Below are positions 14,284-26,719 of a DNA stretch of 64,000 nt, piece after piece; position 1 is the stretch's first letter, and every line of letters starts with the position of its first letter. The stretch is from Mytilus edulis (taxonomy: Eukaryota > Mollusca > Bivalvia > Mytilida > Mytilidae). The position numbers were made by a program, and so were the translations under genes. Location of the stretch: contig NC_092355.1 of the NCBI RefSeq assembly GCF_963676685.1, positions 78,397,176 to 78,461,175 on the forward strand, read 5' to 3'. Under the pieces are notes generated by a model. That model was not told the origin of the DNA and searched no databases. It worked only from the letters and a program-made list of their open reading frames with translations.

Positions 14284-14621
14284 TGTTTTGGTTAATTCTC
14301 CATCAAATGTTGTTTTAGTAAGTTTGTTGAAATATTACAAAGAAAAAAAAATATGAAAATAATTTAAAGGAAAAGAAAAAAAAATGATTTTTTTTTAAAA
14401 AAGGAGGAGAACACAACAAAAACTTGTCCTGTCTCTAAGTACCTTTAAACTTATATCAGTAAAACTCCACATAATAAACCAGCAAAATGTGATTGATTGA
14501 GAAATACCTGCTCAATTATACTTTCATTCAGAATGAAAAGTTTAAATGTTATTCGTGGTCATGACAAACATGGGTTATCAGTGGTGTAGCAACTAAACAG
14601 ACGAGCGTTTTCTTTTAATAT

Positions 14622-14760
14622 AACCAATAAAATAAAAGGCTAATATAAACGCTTGTTTCGAATCTAACCAATAAAATAAAAGGCTGATATAAACGCTGGT
14701 TCTGAATCTAAGCAATAAAATAAAAGGCTGATTTAAACGCTTGTGTTGAATCTAACCAAT
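14622..14760. repeat. 44-bp tandem repeat, 3 copies plus a partial fourth
   Basis: The motif AACCAATAAAATAAAAGGCT starts at 14622 and 14666, its AAGCAA variant starts at 14710, and a partial copy starts at 14754. All are spaced exactly 44 bases. The copies differ by a few substitutions. Confidence 0.85.
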
Positions 14761-16020
14761 CCTGCACAAGACTCATACGACCGCTTGTTATATATAATAA
14801 TGAATATGACTAAAATGTGCAGAGGAAATGGCGACAAAAAAAGAAAAGAAAAAAGTAAAAAGGCAATCAAAAAAGAAGAGAGAATAAGTGGTTGCTTTAA
14901 AACATTATGAATAGAGAATAAATAGAAAAAAAAGAAAAAAAAAGACCCATATAAGGAATAGAATAAATGTGAAAAAAAAATCAAAGAAAACAGAAATGAA
15001 GAGCCCCCATCCAGATCCTCATTAACAGTTAGATTTTAAATGTATTTGTTCCTCTCATTATCATACCATCAATAAGACTCCAACATTTTAACTTGCAATA
15101 AGTGAACATACAGATAAAAGGTATTAATGCATGCAGCTTTACTTCATTTTAACAACAGCTACCTTTGCAATTTAAATATGAAAATATGACTCAACTGTTT
15201 GCATTATTTCATAAAGATTCGCATTATAAGTAAACGCTAACATATGAAAAATCGGTGTCTTCTCATTTATCCAACTTTTTAAAATAAGGTATTCTCATTT
15301 AGCCAACTTTTTATTTTTGTTGATTATAGGGTTTTTTGTTTAGTAATAATAAGGTGTCTTTTAAAATTTGACAGTAGATTTGTTCCTGTATGTTTTTATA
15401 TTATTTAAAAAAAAATATATATATATATATATAATAGGCGAAAGTAAACTTGTTACATTTTACTTTTAAATAAAATTTAGTATATTTTAGATAATAAATA
15501 AATGTTTCATCATTTAAACAGAAGAAACCCACACATCTGTAATATTTGTTCATTGGAGGTTTTGCGTTATTTGCATTTATACTAGTAACATGTATATTTA
15601 GTATAGCATTTTTACTTCCCAATCTGGATAGCCTTTGGTAGTATCATATTGTTTCAATATCCATTAGTTAGTAATCAGACCTACATTTTGCCATCAAGTT
15701 CAAGCACCATATGTATTCATGCCATATACAACCGATCGGAACTAGACAGTGACATGATTGCTTCAATTTAGCACTGTTCAATAAGGTCAATTTTCCATAT
15801 TCAATCATGTGTTCCACCTTTTGAACCCTTTGTTCTTGATTACCTTTGATCTCATCTATCCAATTTTTTTTTACCTGTACTACCTATAATTTTAAAAAGT
15901 TGTATAAATGAGAATGAACCGAAAAATCACAAACTAGTTTGCATTATGTACAAACCCCTTTTAAACGTTGATCTTTGGTATCGGTTCAATAAACACATAT
16001 ATGTTATATTGCATTGATGG
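14761..16020. other. Low-complexity non-coding DNA
   Basis: An A-rich, G-poor stretch at about 14825-14995 gives a T/F/L/S-rich open frame on the minus strand that I regard as spurious. A short (TA)n tract lies at about 15414-15434. Nothing else is recognised. Confidence 0.5.
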
Positions 16021-16023
16021 GTC

Positions 16024-16100
16024 TTGTATTACATACTAGATACCCGTATGTAGAAATGAATTGTATTACATACTAGATACCCGTATGTAGAAATGAATTG
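16024..16100. repeat. 37-bp tandem duplication
   Basis: A 37-bp segment beginning TTGTATTACATACTAGATAC is present twice head to tail (starts 16024 and 16061) with no visible differences. Confidence 0.85.
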
Positions 16101-16689
16101 TCGACAATGTTTATAAAGGAAACGAAAATGGAAATTCTCTTTTAACCAACAGGACTACTTTTAAAGGTAATTTCAGTAAGCTCTGTTGAAAATTTATTTA
16201 AAATATCAATATGATATTAAGTTGTTTTCCATTTGCTTGATGTTTTTTGCTTTTGAGTTTGCCTTTTGATAAGGGACTCTCCGATTTATTTTTTTCTTTG
16301 AGTTCGACCTTTATTTTAATTCTTTTTAATATTGAGCGCCTGCTTCAAATACTTTACACCTCTGTTTCCTCCTCCCTCTATAAAAGCCTTCATCTGCTAA
16401 TGCATGGTGCTAAATGTCATATGTTACAAGTATGTATACCCTTTGAGCCTCATTCTGGAATATGAGAAGACAAATATTCATGTTACTATTTTATTAAGTT
16501 ATCATAGTAAATCAAAGAGAAAAGCTGGACCTCATAACAAAACTTGTAAAGCCTCGTAAGATGTACATATTGTTTTGTTTAAAATACACTTATAAACAAG
16601 TCTTGCAGGTATTTCAATCGTCTTTGTGTAACTCGCCCATGAATGATTTGAAATAACTATCAGTGCTATTTCAATGGGTTGCTTACAAA

Positions 16690-17340
16690 GGTAAATCTAT
16701 TTAAAGGTCCATCTAAATAAGAATACATAACTTCCTATTTCATTGTACACGCAATTTGAATGATCCAGTAAAGTGACCTAAACAAAAAATGTCCCAAATG
16801 ACATACCGAATTAGACTTATTACCGGATTTGTATTAACATGAGGTACACGGCGGGTGCCGAATGTGGAGTAGGATCTGTTAATCCTTTCGGAGCACATGA
16901 GATCAACCTCAGTTTTTATGGGGTTGCTCAGTCTTTAGTTTTCTATGTTGTTTTTTGTGTACTATTATTTATCTGTTGGTATTTACTTTTATAGCCATGG
17001 CGTTGTCAGTTTGTTTTCGGCTTATAAGTTTGAATGTCCCTCTGGTATCTTTCGCCTCTCTTTTATTGATTTATTTCCTCTGTATGACAACACCTACACA
17101 AAAACAACAATTAAAACTTAAGGCACAAATCATTCGTCCTTTTTTTAGGTATAGTTAAACATTGTCCATTAAAAAAAATATTAAAAAAAGTAAACAACAT
17201 TGACATGACATAGTATGCGTAGTAAAGACGGAAAATTAGCATCTATCTAGAGTACTATTTGTAGTAGCAGGCGCCTTCCGGAGTGTCATTGAACTTATAG
17301 ACAGGACATTTTTTTGCCCTCCTCCTTATTTCAAAATCCA
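16690..17340. repeat. Relative of the satellite flank with one degenerate unit, interrupted by a dispersed repeat
   Basis: From about 16690 the sequence AAATCTATTTAAAGGTCCATC resembles one satellite unit. It is followed by the same flank sequence found after the big array at 11311-11640. The match breaks near 16800 and resumes at about 17185. The intervening ~220-bp block (about 16850-17070, GGTGCCGAATGTGG to TTTCGCCTCTCTT) looks like a separate high-copy bivalve repeat recalled from mussel sequences. This locus suggests what the element looks like without array expansion. Confidence 0.55.
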
Positions 17341-18590
17341 GACAGGACCAACATTGAGAATGCATAAGAGGGGGGCGACTTCCAGTCATGTTCCAGTGAT
17401 TCCCTAACTAACCAAGTTTTTCCCACAAAAAGGGGGGAGGATGGACCCCATGCCCTCCTCCCAAATCTGCCTCTAAGTTTTAACTAGTATATCTTTGACT
17501 CAGGCCCGTAGCCATGACATACCAAAAGGGGGGGGGGGGTATTTGGACTTGCAAACTCAACTTTAACAGTCACAATTCAAACAGAACCTTGAGTTTAACA
17601 GTGCTTGTATTTGTTTTCAAGATAAGGCTATGTTTGACTACCCAATAGGGTCTTTCATGTGACGGTCTGTACAGAGACAATTCACAAATTGTACAGAGTA
17701 TCAATGGCACTGGCTACAATTACCTTGAAACCAAGTGACATATAATACTGTATAGTTATTGTTACGTCGGACATTAACTCTCGTAATGCTAGCTAGGCTT
17801 GGTTAGTAAGAGATTAATTACAAATGTAACAATACTATTTGTGTTTCGGTTTAGGTTGTGTTATTGTTATGTTAGATATTAAAATTTAAACCAACTTGAT
17901 CCTGATTTTTGGGTACCACGATTTCCCGCGAAATACGAGAAAAACGTAACATCCCGAAAACAAGATGATATATCCTGAGAAAAGAAATTTTAATGGTGTT
18001 TTAGGTGTTTTTTTGCTTCAATTAGTGTAACAGCATACAATGATTAAGGTTTATGGCGTTCATAATTAATAAAAGTACACGGAATCTTCAGAAAATCATT
18101 TTTTATGTCTTGTATGCAAATTCCTTGTTGAAAACAATATGGCGGACGTTGTATATTGTAAGGTAAATAACTCGACTTGAAAGTAAAGTAATGTAGTACT
18201 GTTGGCTCACTGAGGATTTTGTGTTGTAGGATTTCGGCAATTTATTTGTGATCTGGTGCATTTGTATTATCTAATTGTGATAATATCAAACAAACCATAC
18301 AATTATTTAAAGTCCAAAATAAGATATATACAAAATTTGCCATCTATTTTTTCTTAAAAATTTTAGGTGCATTCTCTATTATTTGTTCCCTAAATGTCAA
18401 CATCTTTCTGTATAATAAACATTGGAAATAGTGTCCATGGTGTACCCTTTATAAAAATCATGTTTTGAAAACAATTCCTTAACTTTGAATAATGAAACAT
18501 ATTGATTATAGAAACATGCACCAGTAAAAACATATAGAATAGGGGAATGGAGCACTTATTTCGTAACTGAATCTTAAAATACACCTTAAA
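17341..18590. other. No gene recognised
   Basis: This non-coding stretch contains a run of 12 G at 17528-17539 next to a segment (GGCCCGTAGCCATGACATAC) that looks like a dispersed repeat. No supported open frame or RNA gene is visible. Confidence 0.45.
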
Positions 18591-18594
18591 TCAT

Positions 18595-20805
18595 TGGTGT
18601 TATTGTCAATGGTGAGACCATTTCGATAGGACTAAACTTAACGCTCACCCAGTCGCCCATGGCGACCAGATTTTCAGCTGGGCGAATATATTTTATCATC
18701 CTGATCGCCCAGCTGGCGACTGTAAAAAAAAATTGAAGTAAATCCCATTTGTACCCTTTCCCCCGCGATATTAAGGAAGACTGTTCCCAATAGGAAACCT
18801 GTTTGTCTTTTCAAAGCGATATAGTAATAAAGAGAGTATTTCCGAAAACCAGTAGGTTCTTTCTAATAACCTAAACCCAGTCGGACAGCTATGTTTTCAA
18901 TCCGAGGTCACGATATGGCATATATAATTATACTTCCTTCTTTCAGCATGTTAGGTTAAATTTTCTATGATTATTTCATTATTGAAGAGTGTTTTCTTCT
19001 AAACTGTTCAATAAGCATTGGGAAAGGGATGTTTTCTAATTGTCCTGGGAGTTATTACAAGCCTGTTAGACGATAACTTGTCCTTGAATCGCTATTTACA
19101 AAAACAATTAACGAAAAAACGAAACGCAAAATCTCGAAAATAAATATCCCAATAGCTAGTTTGATAACCAATCTTCAATAAAAACTTATTGCAAAATATA
19201 TTTTGATCAACACTATTAGAGGATGGCTTGGATTGAAATAGTATTTATTGTTCAAAGCCATATTGTCAAAGTTCAGGTCAACAGGAAGTTGATAAAAATT
19301 AAAGGTTACAATACACCATTAGAATTTATGGGCGCAGCCATTTTATGAGCATAACATGGTATTCAGAATTAAGAGTATGGCGAATCCTGTTTGGTCGATA
19401 TGTGCGCCCGTTATTTTTTATTATTAGAGACTTAGTGCACTCTGCTTTATACAAAAGGCAAAATAAAAATTATTCCGTAGCCCTAAAGGCACTGAGATGA
19501 CTTTCAACGCTAGGACAAGACAAGTATTTTTAAGGGCAAAATTGATAGGCATGGGAGATAAGTACAAAATACGCTAAGAAAAGCAACGCGAACCTATATT
19601 TTTTGGACCAAAAAATACTGTCCTAATAACTTTTCTTTGATTCTAGCAAGGTTTCGTTAAAAAAATCAACTTTCTAAAGTCTGTATCTCGAAAAAGGCTA
19701 CCATTGTCGCCTATGGGGAAATTAATTGTTTATTTCAATCTAAAGGGAGTCAATTTTGGTAGGAAATAACCTAAAATAAATATTGTCAAATCTTATAATA
19801 CATATCTGGTGGCAATAATTCAAATATTATAAGTTTTATTAGAAAAACTGTTTTGTTCCATACCAGGAACATACATTTAAAGGAGAAACTGAATCAAAGA
19901 AATTTATATTTGAACCTAAACAAGACTGTTCCTCCTGATTAACTTCTTGTATTTATGATCCTCCTAACATTGGAGCACTTTACAAATGCTTTTATTTTTA
20001 ACAATTATGGAGAAAAAAGTGACAGTTTTTAGCTTCTGCAATATCTGCAATGTATTGTTGCATCAAAATAAAATGATCCTCTCCTGTCTCACCTGTTATA
20101 TTTATAAAACTCCTTACTTAGGAGAACTTTGGTGTGTACTTAAAAAAATACTATTTTTTTGTAACAATTTAAATGACAATCTAGTAACTTACAACAACAT
20201 AAATTGTTGAACAAGTAATACAAATTTTGCTTATATATATATCTCTATCTTTCAAAACTGCTTGTTTATTTTCAAAGAATGGTATATAAAAGTTATAAAA
20301 CATTGAAATTTCTGATGATTATTTTCCTAACCAAATGTACAAGTGTGTTTACATAAACATCAAAATGATATGCTTTGCTTCATGGTATGATAATTTGATA
20401 AACAAAAATCTGACTGGAACCAACATCAAGAACAAATTAATTTCTGAATATGGTTGGAATACAACTTATGTTCTCCAGCTGAGCCTATAGTTAGCAATAT
20501 TCAAGGTAATTTATACAAAGTATCCTTACAATCTGGGTTATTGTGCTAAAGTGCCCTTTCAGAAAAGGAGCACTCTTCTTCCCTGAGATTCAAGCTGGAA
20601 CACTGTTAGTATAAAGTATATTATAAAAAGTAATTCTCAGTTTTATTTTCTTTTAGTCTTTAAGTATAATTTAAAGATTAGTTGGGCACCTAAAATTTCC
20701 GTTGGGCCCCTGAAAAAAATATTTTAGGGGCCCAGCTGGCCCCTAGAGAAAAACAGTTAAGTTTAGTCCCTGGTACTGACACCATTGACCAATTTAGTAA
20801 CACCA
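18595..20805. mobile_element. Candidate DNA-transposon-like element with inverted arms
   Basis: The left arm (18595-18642: TGGTGTTATTGTCAATGGTG, then GACTAAACTTAAC) is repeated inverted on the right (20756-20805). Inside each arm lies a GC-rich palindromic segment: CAGCTGGGCG/CGCCCAGCTGG near 18677-18716 and GGGCCCAGCTGGCCCC near 20728-20744. A CAGGGACTAAACTTAAC-type end is reminiscent of hAT transposon termini, but I find no clear 8-bp target duplication. The 2 kb interior codes for no recognisable transposase, so any such element would be non-autonomous. Confidence 0.4.
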
Positions 20806-21700
20806 CTGAATATATCATGACAATCAGCATTGTTTTGTGTTTCTTTCATGTTTAACAAGCTAAACATCATATTATTTATGAAAAACAATACTTATTTAAC
20901 AATGTTTTAACAATATCATGTATTACATGAATGAAAGTGTTTTTAGGTCGTGTATGAAGGATTAATAGGTATATTATTATCATTTAATCTTATACAATTC
21001 ACATATATTCAGTTTAAGTGTATTTTTTAGTATTTACAACGGCCATATTATAATTAGGACAGCCAACTTTTTTACGACAATGTATTCTGAAATTTATGTT
21101 TAAATAGAATGCACAGCTATATGAATAATGTCAATAAGTCATAATTTAAACCTAAACAACAAATTGGAACAGTTGTTTGATGTTAAACAATAATATTTAG
21201 TACATGAACCTAAATGTATGCTTTAAATTGGTAACACATTGACACGATTCTTTCAAAGGATGACCTAACATTGTTAAAAATGAAGAAACTCTTCATTTTT
21301 CCCATTGCATATTTCTGAATATCGTTGCTACCATACTTAAGATTAGCGGGACACATTTAAAAGTTTTAAACAATGACATCATTTTTCAAAATAATACCTC
21401 GTCGAAATTTGCACTTTTTTTATAATGACCCAATAAAGGCATATAAATAAGTTTATACCAACACAATTAATCATGTCATAAAGTTATGGTCATCATTTAT
21501 AAATTACGGTCATCTTAAAACCAATTACGGTCACCCTTGTTATCAATCGCTGATTCTGTTACGGTCATCTCGATTGTGATTTACGTACTTACTTAAAGAT
21601 ACTTAAAGATGTTTTCCGGTACAGGATCCTCACGGTTCCTTTTCACCAGACTCATATATAAGGTCATAATTAGGGCCCCGACTAAAAGTCGGGTCGCCCA
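20806..21700. other. No gene recognised
   Basis: This is AT-rich non-coding DNA. A short cluster of ATTACGGTCA/TTACGGTCATC motifs at about 21480-21570 is a degenerate tandem repeat. Nothing else stands out. Confidence 0.45.
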
Positions 21701-21710
21701 ATAGTAATCA

Positions 21711-21781
21711 GTCTGTCCGTCCGTCCGTCCGTCTGTTCGTCTGTCCGTCCGTCCGTCTGTCCATCTGTCCGTCCGTCCGTA
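21711..21781. repeat. GTCC/GTCT tetranucleotide microsatellite
   Basis: This is a run of GTCC and GTCT tetramers at the head of the longer tandem array that follows. Its reverse strand creates a D/R/T/G-rich open frame that is not a gene. Confidence 0.9.
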
Positions 21782-21784
21782 ACA

Positions 21785-23010
21785 CTTTCGTGTCCGCTCC
21801 ATATCTAGAGAACCATTATGATTTCATACTTAATACTTAACATGATTATCAACCAACACCAGAGGGTGTGTCATGTTGTATGTACAACTTTCTAGTTCAA
21901 AGGTCAAGGTCAAAAACTTTGGTTTTAGTTGACAACCCTGTGTCCTGTGGTGTAGATCGTGTCCGCTCCATATCTAGATAACCATTATGATTTCAAAGTT
22001 TATACTTGACATCCATTTTAACAACCGCCAGAGGGCCTGTCATGATGTATGTACAACTTCCTAGGTCAAAGGTCAAGGTCAAAAACTTTGGTTTAGAGTT
22101 GACAACCCCGTGTCCTGTGGGATTGTGTCCGCTCCATATCTAGATAATCGTTATGATTTCAAAGTTTATACTTGACATCCATTTTAACAACCACCGGAGG
22201 GCGTGTCATGATGTATGTACAACTTCCTAGGTCAAAGGTCAACGTAAAAAAAACTTAGGTTTAGAGTTGACAACCCCGTGTCCTGTGGGATTGTGTCCGC
22301 TCCATATCTAGATAACCGTTATGATTTCAAAGTTTATAGTTGACATCTATTTTAACCACCACCAGAGGGCGTGTCATGATGTATGTACAACTTCCTAGGT
22401 CAAAGTTCAACGTCAAAAAACTTTGGTTTCAGTTGACAATCCTGTGACCTGTGGTGAAGAGTGTGTCCGCTCTATATCTTGAGAACCATTTTGATTTCAA
22501 ATATTATACTTGACATCCATTTTAACCAACACCAGAGGGTGTGTCATGATGTATGTACAACTTCCTAGGTCAAAGGTCAAGGTCAAAAACTTTGGTTTAG
22601 AGTTGACAACCCCGTGTCCTGTGGTGAAGATCGTGTCCACTCCATATCTAGATAACCATTATGATTTCAAAGTTTATACTTGACATCCATTTTAACCACC
22701 ACCAGAGGGCGTGTCATGATGTATGTACCACTTCCTAGGTCAAAGGTCTGTCTGTCTGTTGGTCTGTCCATCGCTAACAAATTTGATCCACACTATATTT
22801 TGAGAGGACAGCTGTTATTAATTCATACTTTATACCTGACAAACATTTTCAACTTAACATATATATAAACCAACACCAGAGAATGTGTCATAATGTATGC
22901 ATCCTAGGTCTTAGGTCAGTCTGTCGGTCTGTCCATCCGTTCGTTGTTCTTAACAAATTGTGTCCGCTCTACCTCTCGAGAACCGTTAATATTTCATACT
23001 TTATACTTGG
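21785..23010. repeat. Tandem array, ~167-bp unit, about 6 clear copies plus 2 degenerate
   Basis: Each unit begins near GTGTCCGCTCCATATCTAGA (about 21790, 21959, 22125, 22292, 22461, 22630). It continues through TGATTTCAAAGTTTATACTTG, an AGAGGGYGTGTCATGATGTA block and TAGGTCAAAGGTCAAGGTCA, and ends near GACAACCCCGTGTCCTGTGG. Copies after about 22750 are degenerate and contain fresh GTCT runs. Most units carry closely spaced AGGTCA hexamers. Confidence 0.85.
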
Positions 23011-23429
23011 TGGGTCATAATATATTGAAGGCATAATTCTAAAAATATGTGACAAATATCAATTGGGCAGCACCTTTAAACATATTGTTCAAACATCAAT
23101 CCATATATCCAGAAGTCACCTTAGAGTAGTCAACAATTAGTTCACATCATGCAGTCATATCACTATTATACTATGAAAGTAAGATGAGAATATTTATCAG
23201 TTTTAACTTAAAATCTTAGATTGAAATCTCACATGAGACTATGTAATAACTTCAAATAATGCTTCATATCAGATTATCCATACAACTTATTTACCCCACG
23301 TTATTGACAGCGGGGCCCACAGAGATGGCTTCCATCTCAATGATATCTAGTTATTGCTGTTACTGCTGCTTCCGGTTATAACTGCGCGGTAATCAGAACA
23401 ATATAGTTCCTCATTTTTCCAATGATTGT

Positions 23430-23748
23430 CTAGTCTGTTTTAAAGGCATTAACAGACGGTGCCTTAACCACTTTTTCTGGTAGTTTGTTCCAGGTTTTTG
23501 CTATTCTCACCGTAAAGCTATTTTTCCTAAGATTATTATTAAACATTTGATGCATGATTTTAATACTGTTTGTTCTTGTACTGTGCCTATTCTCTGTGCT
23601 CGACATTAGTTTTAGGAAAGTACTAGTTTCCGGGTCATATTTATTGTGTATGATCTTATAAGTCTCAATCATGTCCCCTCTTATTCTTCTATACGCTAGT
23701 GTTGGTAATTTTAATTTCTTTAGCCTTTCTTCGTAGCTTAGGTTTTTA
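23430..23748 (-). pseudogene. Retrotransposon reverse transcriptase, C-terminal part cut off by an insertion
   Basis: The frame begins KNLSYEERLKKLKLPTL and continues with an RRIRGDMIETYKII segment. It ends with VRIAKTWNKLPEKVV and a stop at 23430-23432, the usual C-terminus of CR1/L2-like reverse transcriptases. The open frame seems to extend upstream into an arginine run, but that run is the GTC microsatellite of the inserted element. Joining codons across the insertion restores PGL followed by KNLS in frame. Confidence 0.8.
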
Positions 23749-23798
23749 TACGACCGCAAATTTTGAAAAAATTTTCGTCGTATATTGCTATCACGTTG

Positions 23799-23833
<35 letters not shown>

Positions 23834-25715
23834 CGAATACTTTTAGTTTTCGCACTCTAACTTAAGTAAAAGTGAATATAAATCTATAAAATTTTATCAC
23901 AAGGTTTATGACCATAAAAGGAAGGTTGGTATTGATTTTGGGAGTTTTGGTCCCACCATTTTAGGAATTAGGGGCCAAAAAGGGCCCAAATAAGCATTTT
24001 CTTGGTTTTTGCACTATAACTTTAGTTTAAGTTGATAGAAATTTATGAAATTTTGACACAAGGTTTATGACCACAAAAGAAAGGTTGGGATTGATTTTGG
24101 GAGTTTTGGTTTCAACAGTGTAGGAATTAGGGGCCAAAAAAGGGCCCAAATAAGCATTATTCTTGGTTTTCGCACAATAACTTTAGTTTAAGTAAATAGA
24201 AAATAATTAAATTTAAACACAATGTTTATGACCACAAAAGGAAGGTTGGTATTGATTATGGGAGTTTAGGTCCCAACAGTTTAGGAATAAGGGGCCAAAA
24301 AGGGACCCAAATAAGCATTTTTCTTGGTTTTCGCACCATAACTTTAGTATAAGTAAATAGAAATCTATGAAATTTAAACACAAGGTTTATGACCATAAAA
24401 GGAAGGTTGGTAATGATTTTGGTAGTTTTGGTCCCAACAGTTTAGGAATAAGGGGCCCAAAGGGTCCAAAATTAAACTTTGTTTGATTTCATCAAAATTG
24501 AATAATTGGGGTTCTTTGATTTGCCGAATCTAACTGTGTATGTAGATTTTGAACTTTTGGTCCCGTTTTCAAATTGGTCTACATTAAGGTCCAAAGGGTC
24601 CAAAATTAAACTTCGTTTGATTTTGACAAAAAATTAATCGGTTGGGTTCTTTGATATGCTGAATCTAAAAATGTACTTAGATTCTTGATTATCGGCCCAG
24701 TTTTCAAGTTGGTCCAAATCTGGGTCCAAAATTAAACTTTGTCTGATTTCATCAAAAATTGAATAAATGGGGTTCTTTGATATGCCAAATCTAACTGTAT
24801 ATGTAGATTCCTCATTTTTGGTCTTGTTTTCAAATTGGTCTACATTAAAGTCCAAAGGGTCCAAAATTAAACTTAGTTTGATTTTAACAAAAATTGAAAT
24901 CTTGGGGTTCTTTGATATGCTGAATCCAAACATGTACTTAGATTTTTGATTATGGGCCCAGTTTTCAAGTTGGTCCAAATCAGGATCTAAAATTATTATA
25001 TTAAGTTTTGTGCAATAGCAAGTCTTTTCAATTGCACAGTATTGCGCAATGGCAAGAAATATCTTATTGCAAAATATTGTGAAATAGCAATTTTGTTTTT
25101 AATTAGAGTTATCTTTCTTTGTCCAGAATAGTAAGCAAGAAATATCTAATTGTAAGAACTTTTTTTATTTGGAGTTATCTTTCTTTGTACAGAATCAACT
25201 TAAATCTTTGTTATATATACAATATGCAATACAATGTATATTCGCTTTTTACTACCAACTGATAAATTAAAATAATCTTTACCATTCAGTGATAACAAGC
25301 AGTTTTTTTACATCTTAATATTTTATGATGTATTTAAATGAGTAGTAATTGTTGCAAACTCCATTAGAAATTTTAATTGAGATTAGTTTTGGGATAAGGG
25401 AAAGGGGGATGTGATTAAAAAAATTGTGTTCAATTTTCTCATTTGAAATTTCATAAATAAAAAGAAAATTTCTTCAAACATTTTTTTGAGAGGAATAATA
25501 TTCAACAGCATAGTGAATTGCTCTAAGAGAAAACAAAATTTTTAATTTCATTAAAACACATTCATTCTGTGTCAGAAACCTATGCTGTGTCAACTATTTA
25601 ATCACAATCCAAATTTAGAGCTGAATCCAGCTTGAATGTTGTGTCCATACTTGCCCCAACTGTTCAGGGTTCAACCTCTGCGGTCGTATAAAGCTACGCC
25701 CTGCGGAGCATCTGG
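23749..25715 (+). mobile_element. TACGACC-type non-autonomous element, copy A
   Basis: The element starts TACGACCGCAAATTTTGAAA and ends GCCCTGCGGAGCATCTGG. It is flanked by TTA on both sides (23746-23748 and 25716-25718). A short subterminal inverted repeat is present: TATACGACCGCA at the start against TGCGGTCGTATA about 25 bases before the end. A (GTC)n microsatellite lies at 23796-23832. Next come four ~170-bp tandem units (TTTTCGCACTATAAC, AAGGTTTATGACCA, AGGGGCCAAAA) up to about 24470, then a second repeat class (TCCAAAATTAAACTT, TTCTTTGATATGC). It has no coding capacity. Subterminal repeats, a microsatellite and an internal tandem core resemble bivalve Helentron or 'pearl' type elements, but a TTA duplication would also suit a PIF/Harbinger-mobilised element. 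Confidence 0.75.
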
Positions 25716-25718
25716 TTA

Positions 25719-26710
25719 AGTCCAGGTATTTGTTTCGTAGCTCTCTTTTGTACACTTTCAATTTTATCGATATATTCTTTCTTAAAAGGTGCCCATACTG
25801 AACTAGCATAATCTAGATGTGTTCTTACAAGTGTTTTATATAATGGAATAAAGATTTCTGCATTTAGATTTTTGAAAGAGCTGCTTTATGCCGCAAAGAT
25901 TGAATTTGCTTTGTTTACTTTCTCACATATATGCTTTTTAAAGGATAATTCTTCATCAATGACTACCCCTATATCCTTCTCTTCTTTGCATCTGCTTATG
26001 ACTTTTCCTAGTAGATTATATTTTTCAATATCTTGTTTTCATTTTTTTGCTAATATTTATATGTTTACATTTTTCAGGATGAAACTTGAGTAACCATGTA
26101 TCACTCCATTTTTCTAGTTTGTCTTAATCCTTTTGTAATGTTTCATGGTCTCTGTCTTCCTTTATTATTCTAAAGATTTTTGTATCATCAGCAAATAAGT
26201 AAGCATCTGAGTTAATCCCTTTCGGTAAGTCATTGATGTAGAGTACAAACAAGAGTGGTCCTAGAACTGAGCCTTGTAGTATACCTTAGGTAACTTCCTT
26301 CCATTCCGATGCTTCACCATTTATTGAGACTCTTTGTTATCTATTTGAAAGAAAATCTCTTATCCAATCTAGTATTGGGTTTTGTATTCCATAATTTTCG
26401 ATTTTCTTTAGCAGCCTTTTGTGTGGTACTTTATCAAATGCTTTCATAAAGTCTGTATATACACAATCTACCTCATATTCATCGTCTATCGCCTCTGTCC
26501 ATTTGTCAATTACCTCTAGTAATTGCAATTATGTTGATCTCCCCGAGATACACCCATACTGCTTATTTGAGAATAACCTGTTAAGCTTCATATGCTTTAT
26601 TATATGTTCTCTTATGATTTTCTCCAATATTTTACATACAACTGATGTTAGACTCACTGGGCGGTAATTTTTTGCTTGCGATTTGTTTCCTTTTTTTACA
26701 TCTTCGCCGT
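25719..26710 (-). pseudogene. Retrotransposon reverse transcriptase, N-terminal and catalytic part
   Basis: The region shows, in order, KKGNKSQAKNYRPVSLTSV and FSNKQYGCISGRST, then VDCVYTDFMKAFDKVPHKRL and [24 protein letters not shown] segment and YLFADDTK follow; the FADD catalytic motif is at about 26184-26195. Then come VVIDEELSFKKHI and HLDYASSVWAP, ending at PGL. These are conserved motifs of LINE reverse transcriptases. The reading is broken by at least one stop directly before GILQGS and by frame changes, so it is not functional. The first reverse-transcriptase motifs follow ORF1 sequence with no endonuclease between them. Confidence 0.8.
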
Positions 26711-26719
26711 TAAAAACCT

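Noticed and set aside
14733-14984. 83-codon minus frame rich in Phe, Ser and Leu
   Set aside because: It results from A-rich low-complexity DNA on the plus strand.
23749-23855. Arginine-rich N-terminus on the reverse-transcriptase C-terminal frame
   Set aside because: It is the GTC microsatellite of the inserted element read in frame by chance; the true upstream sequence resumes at 25719.
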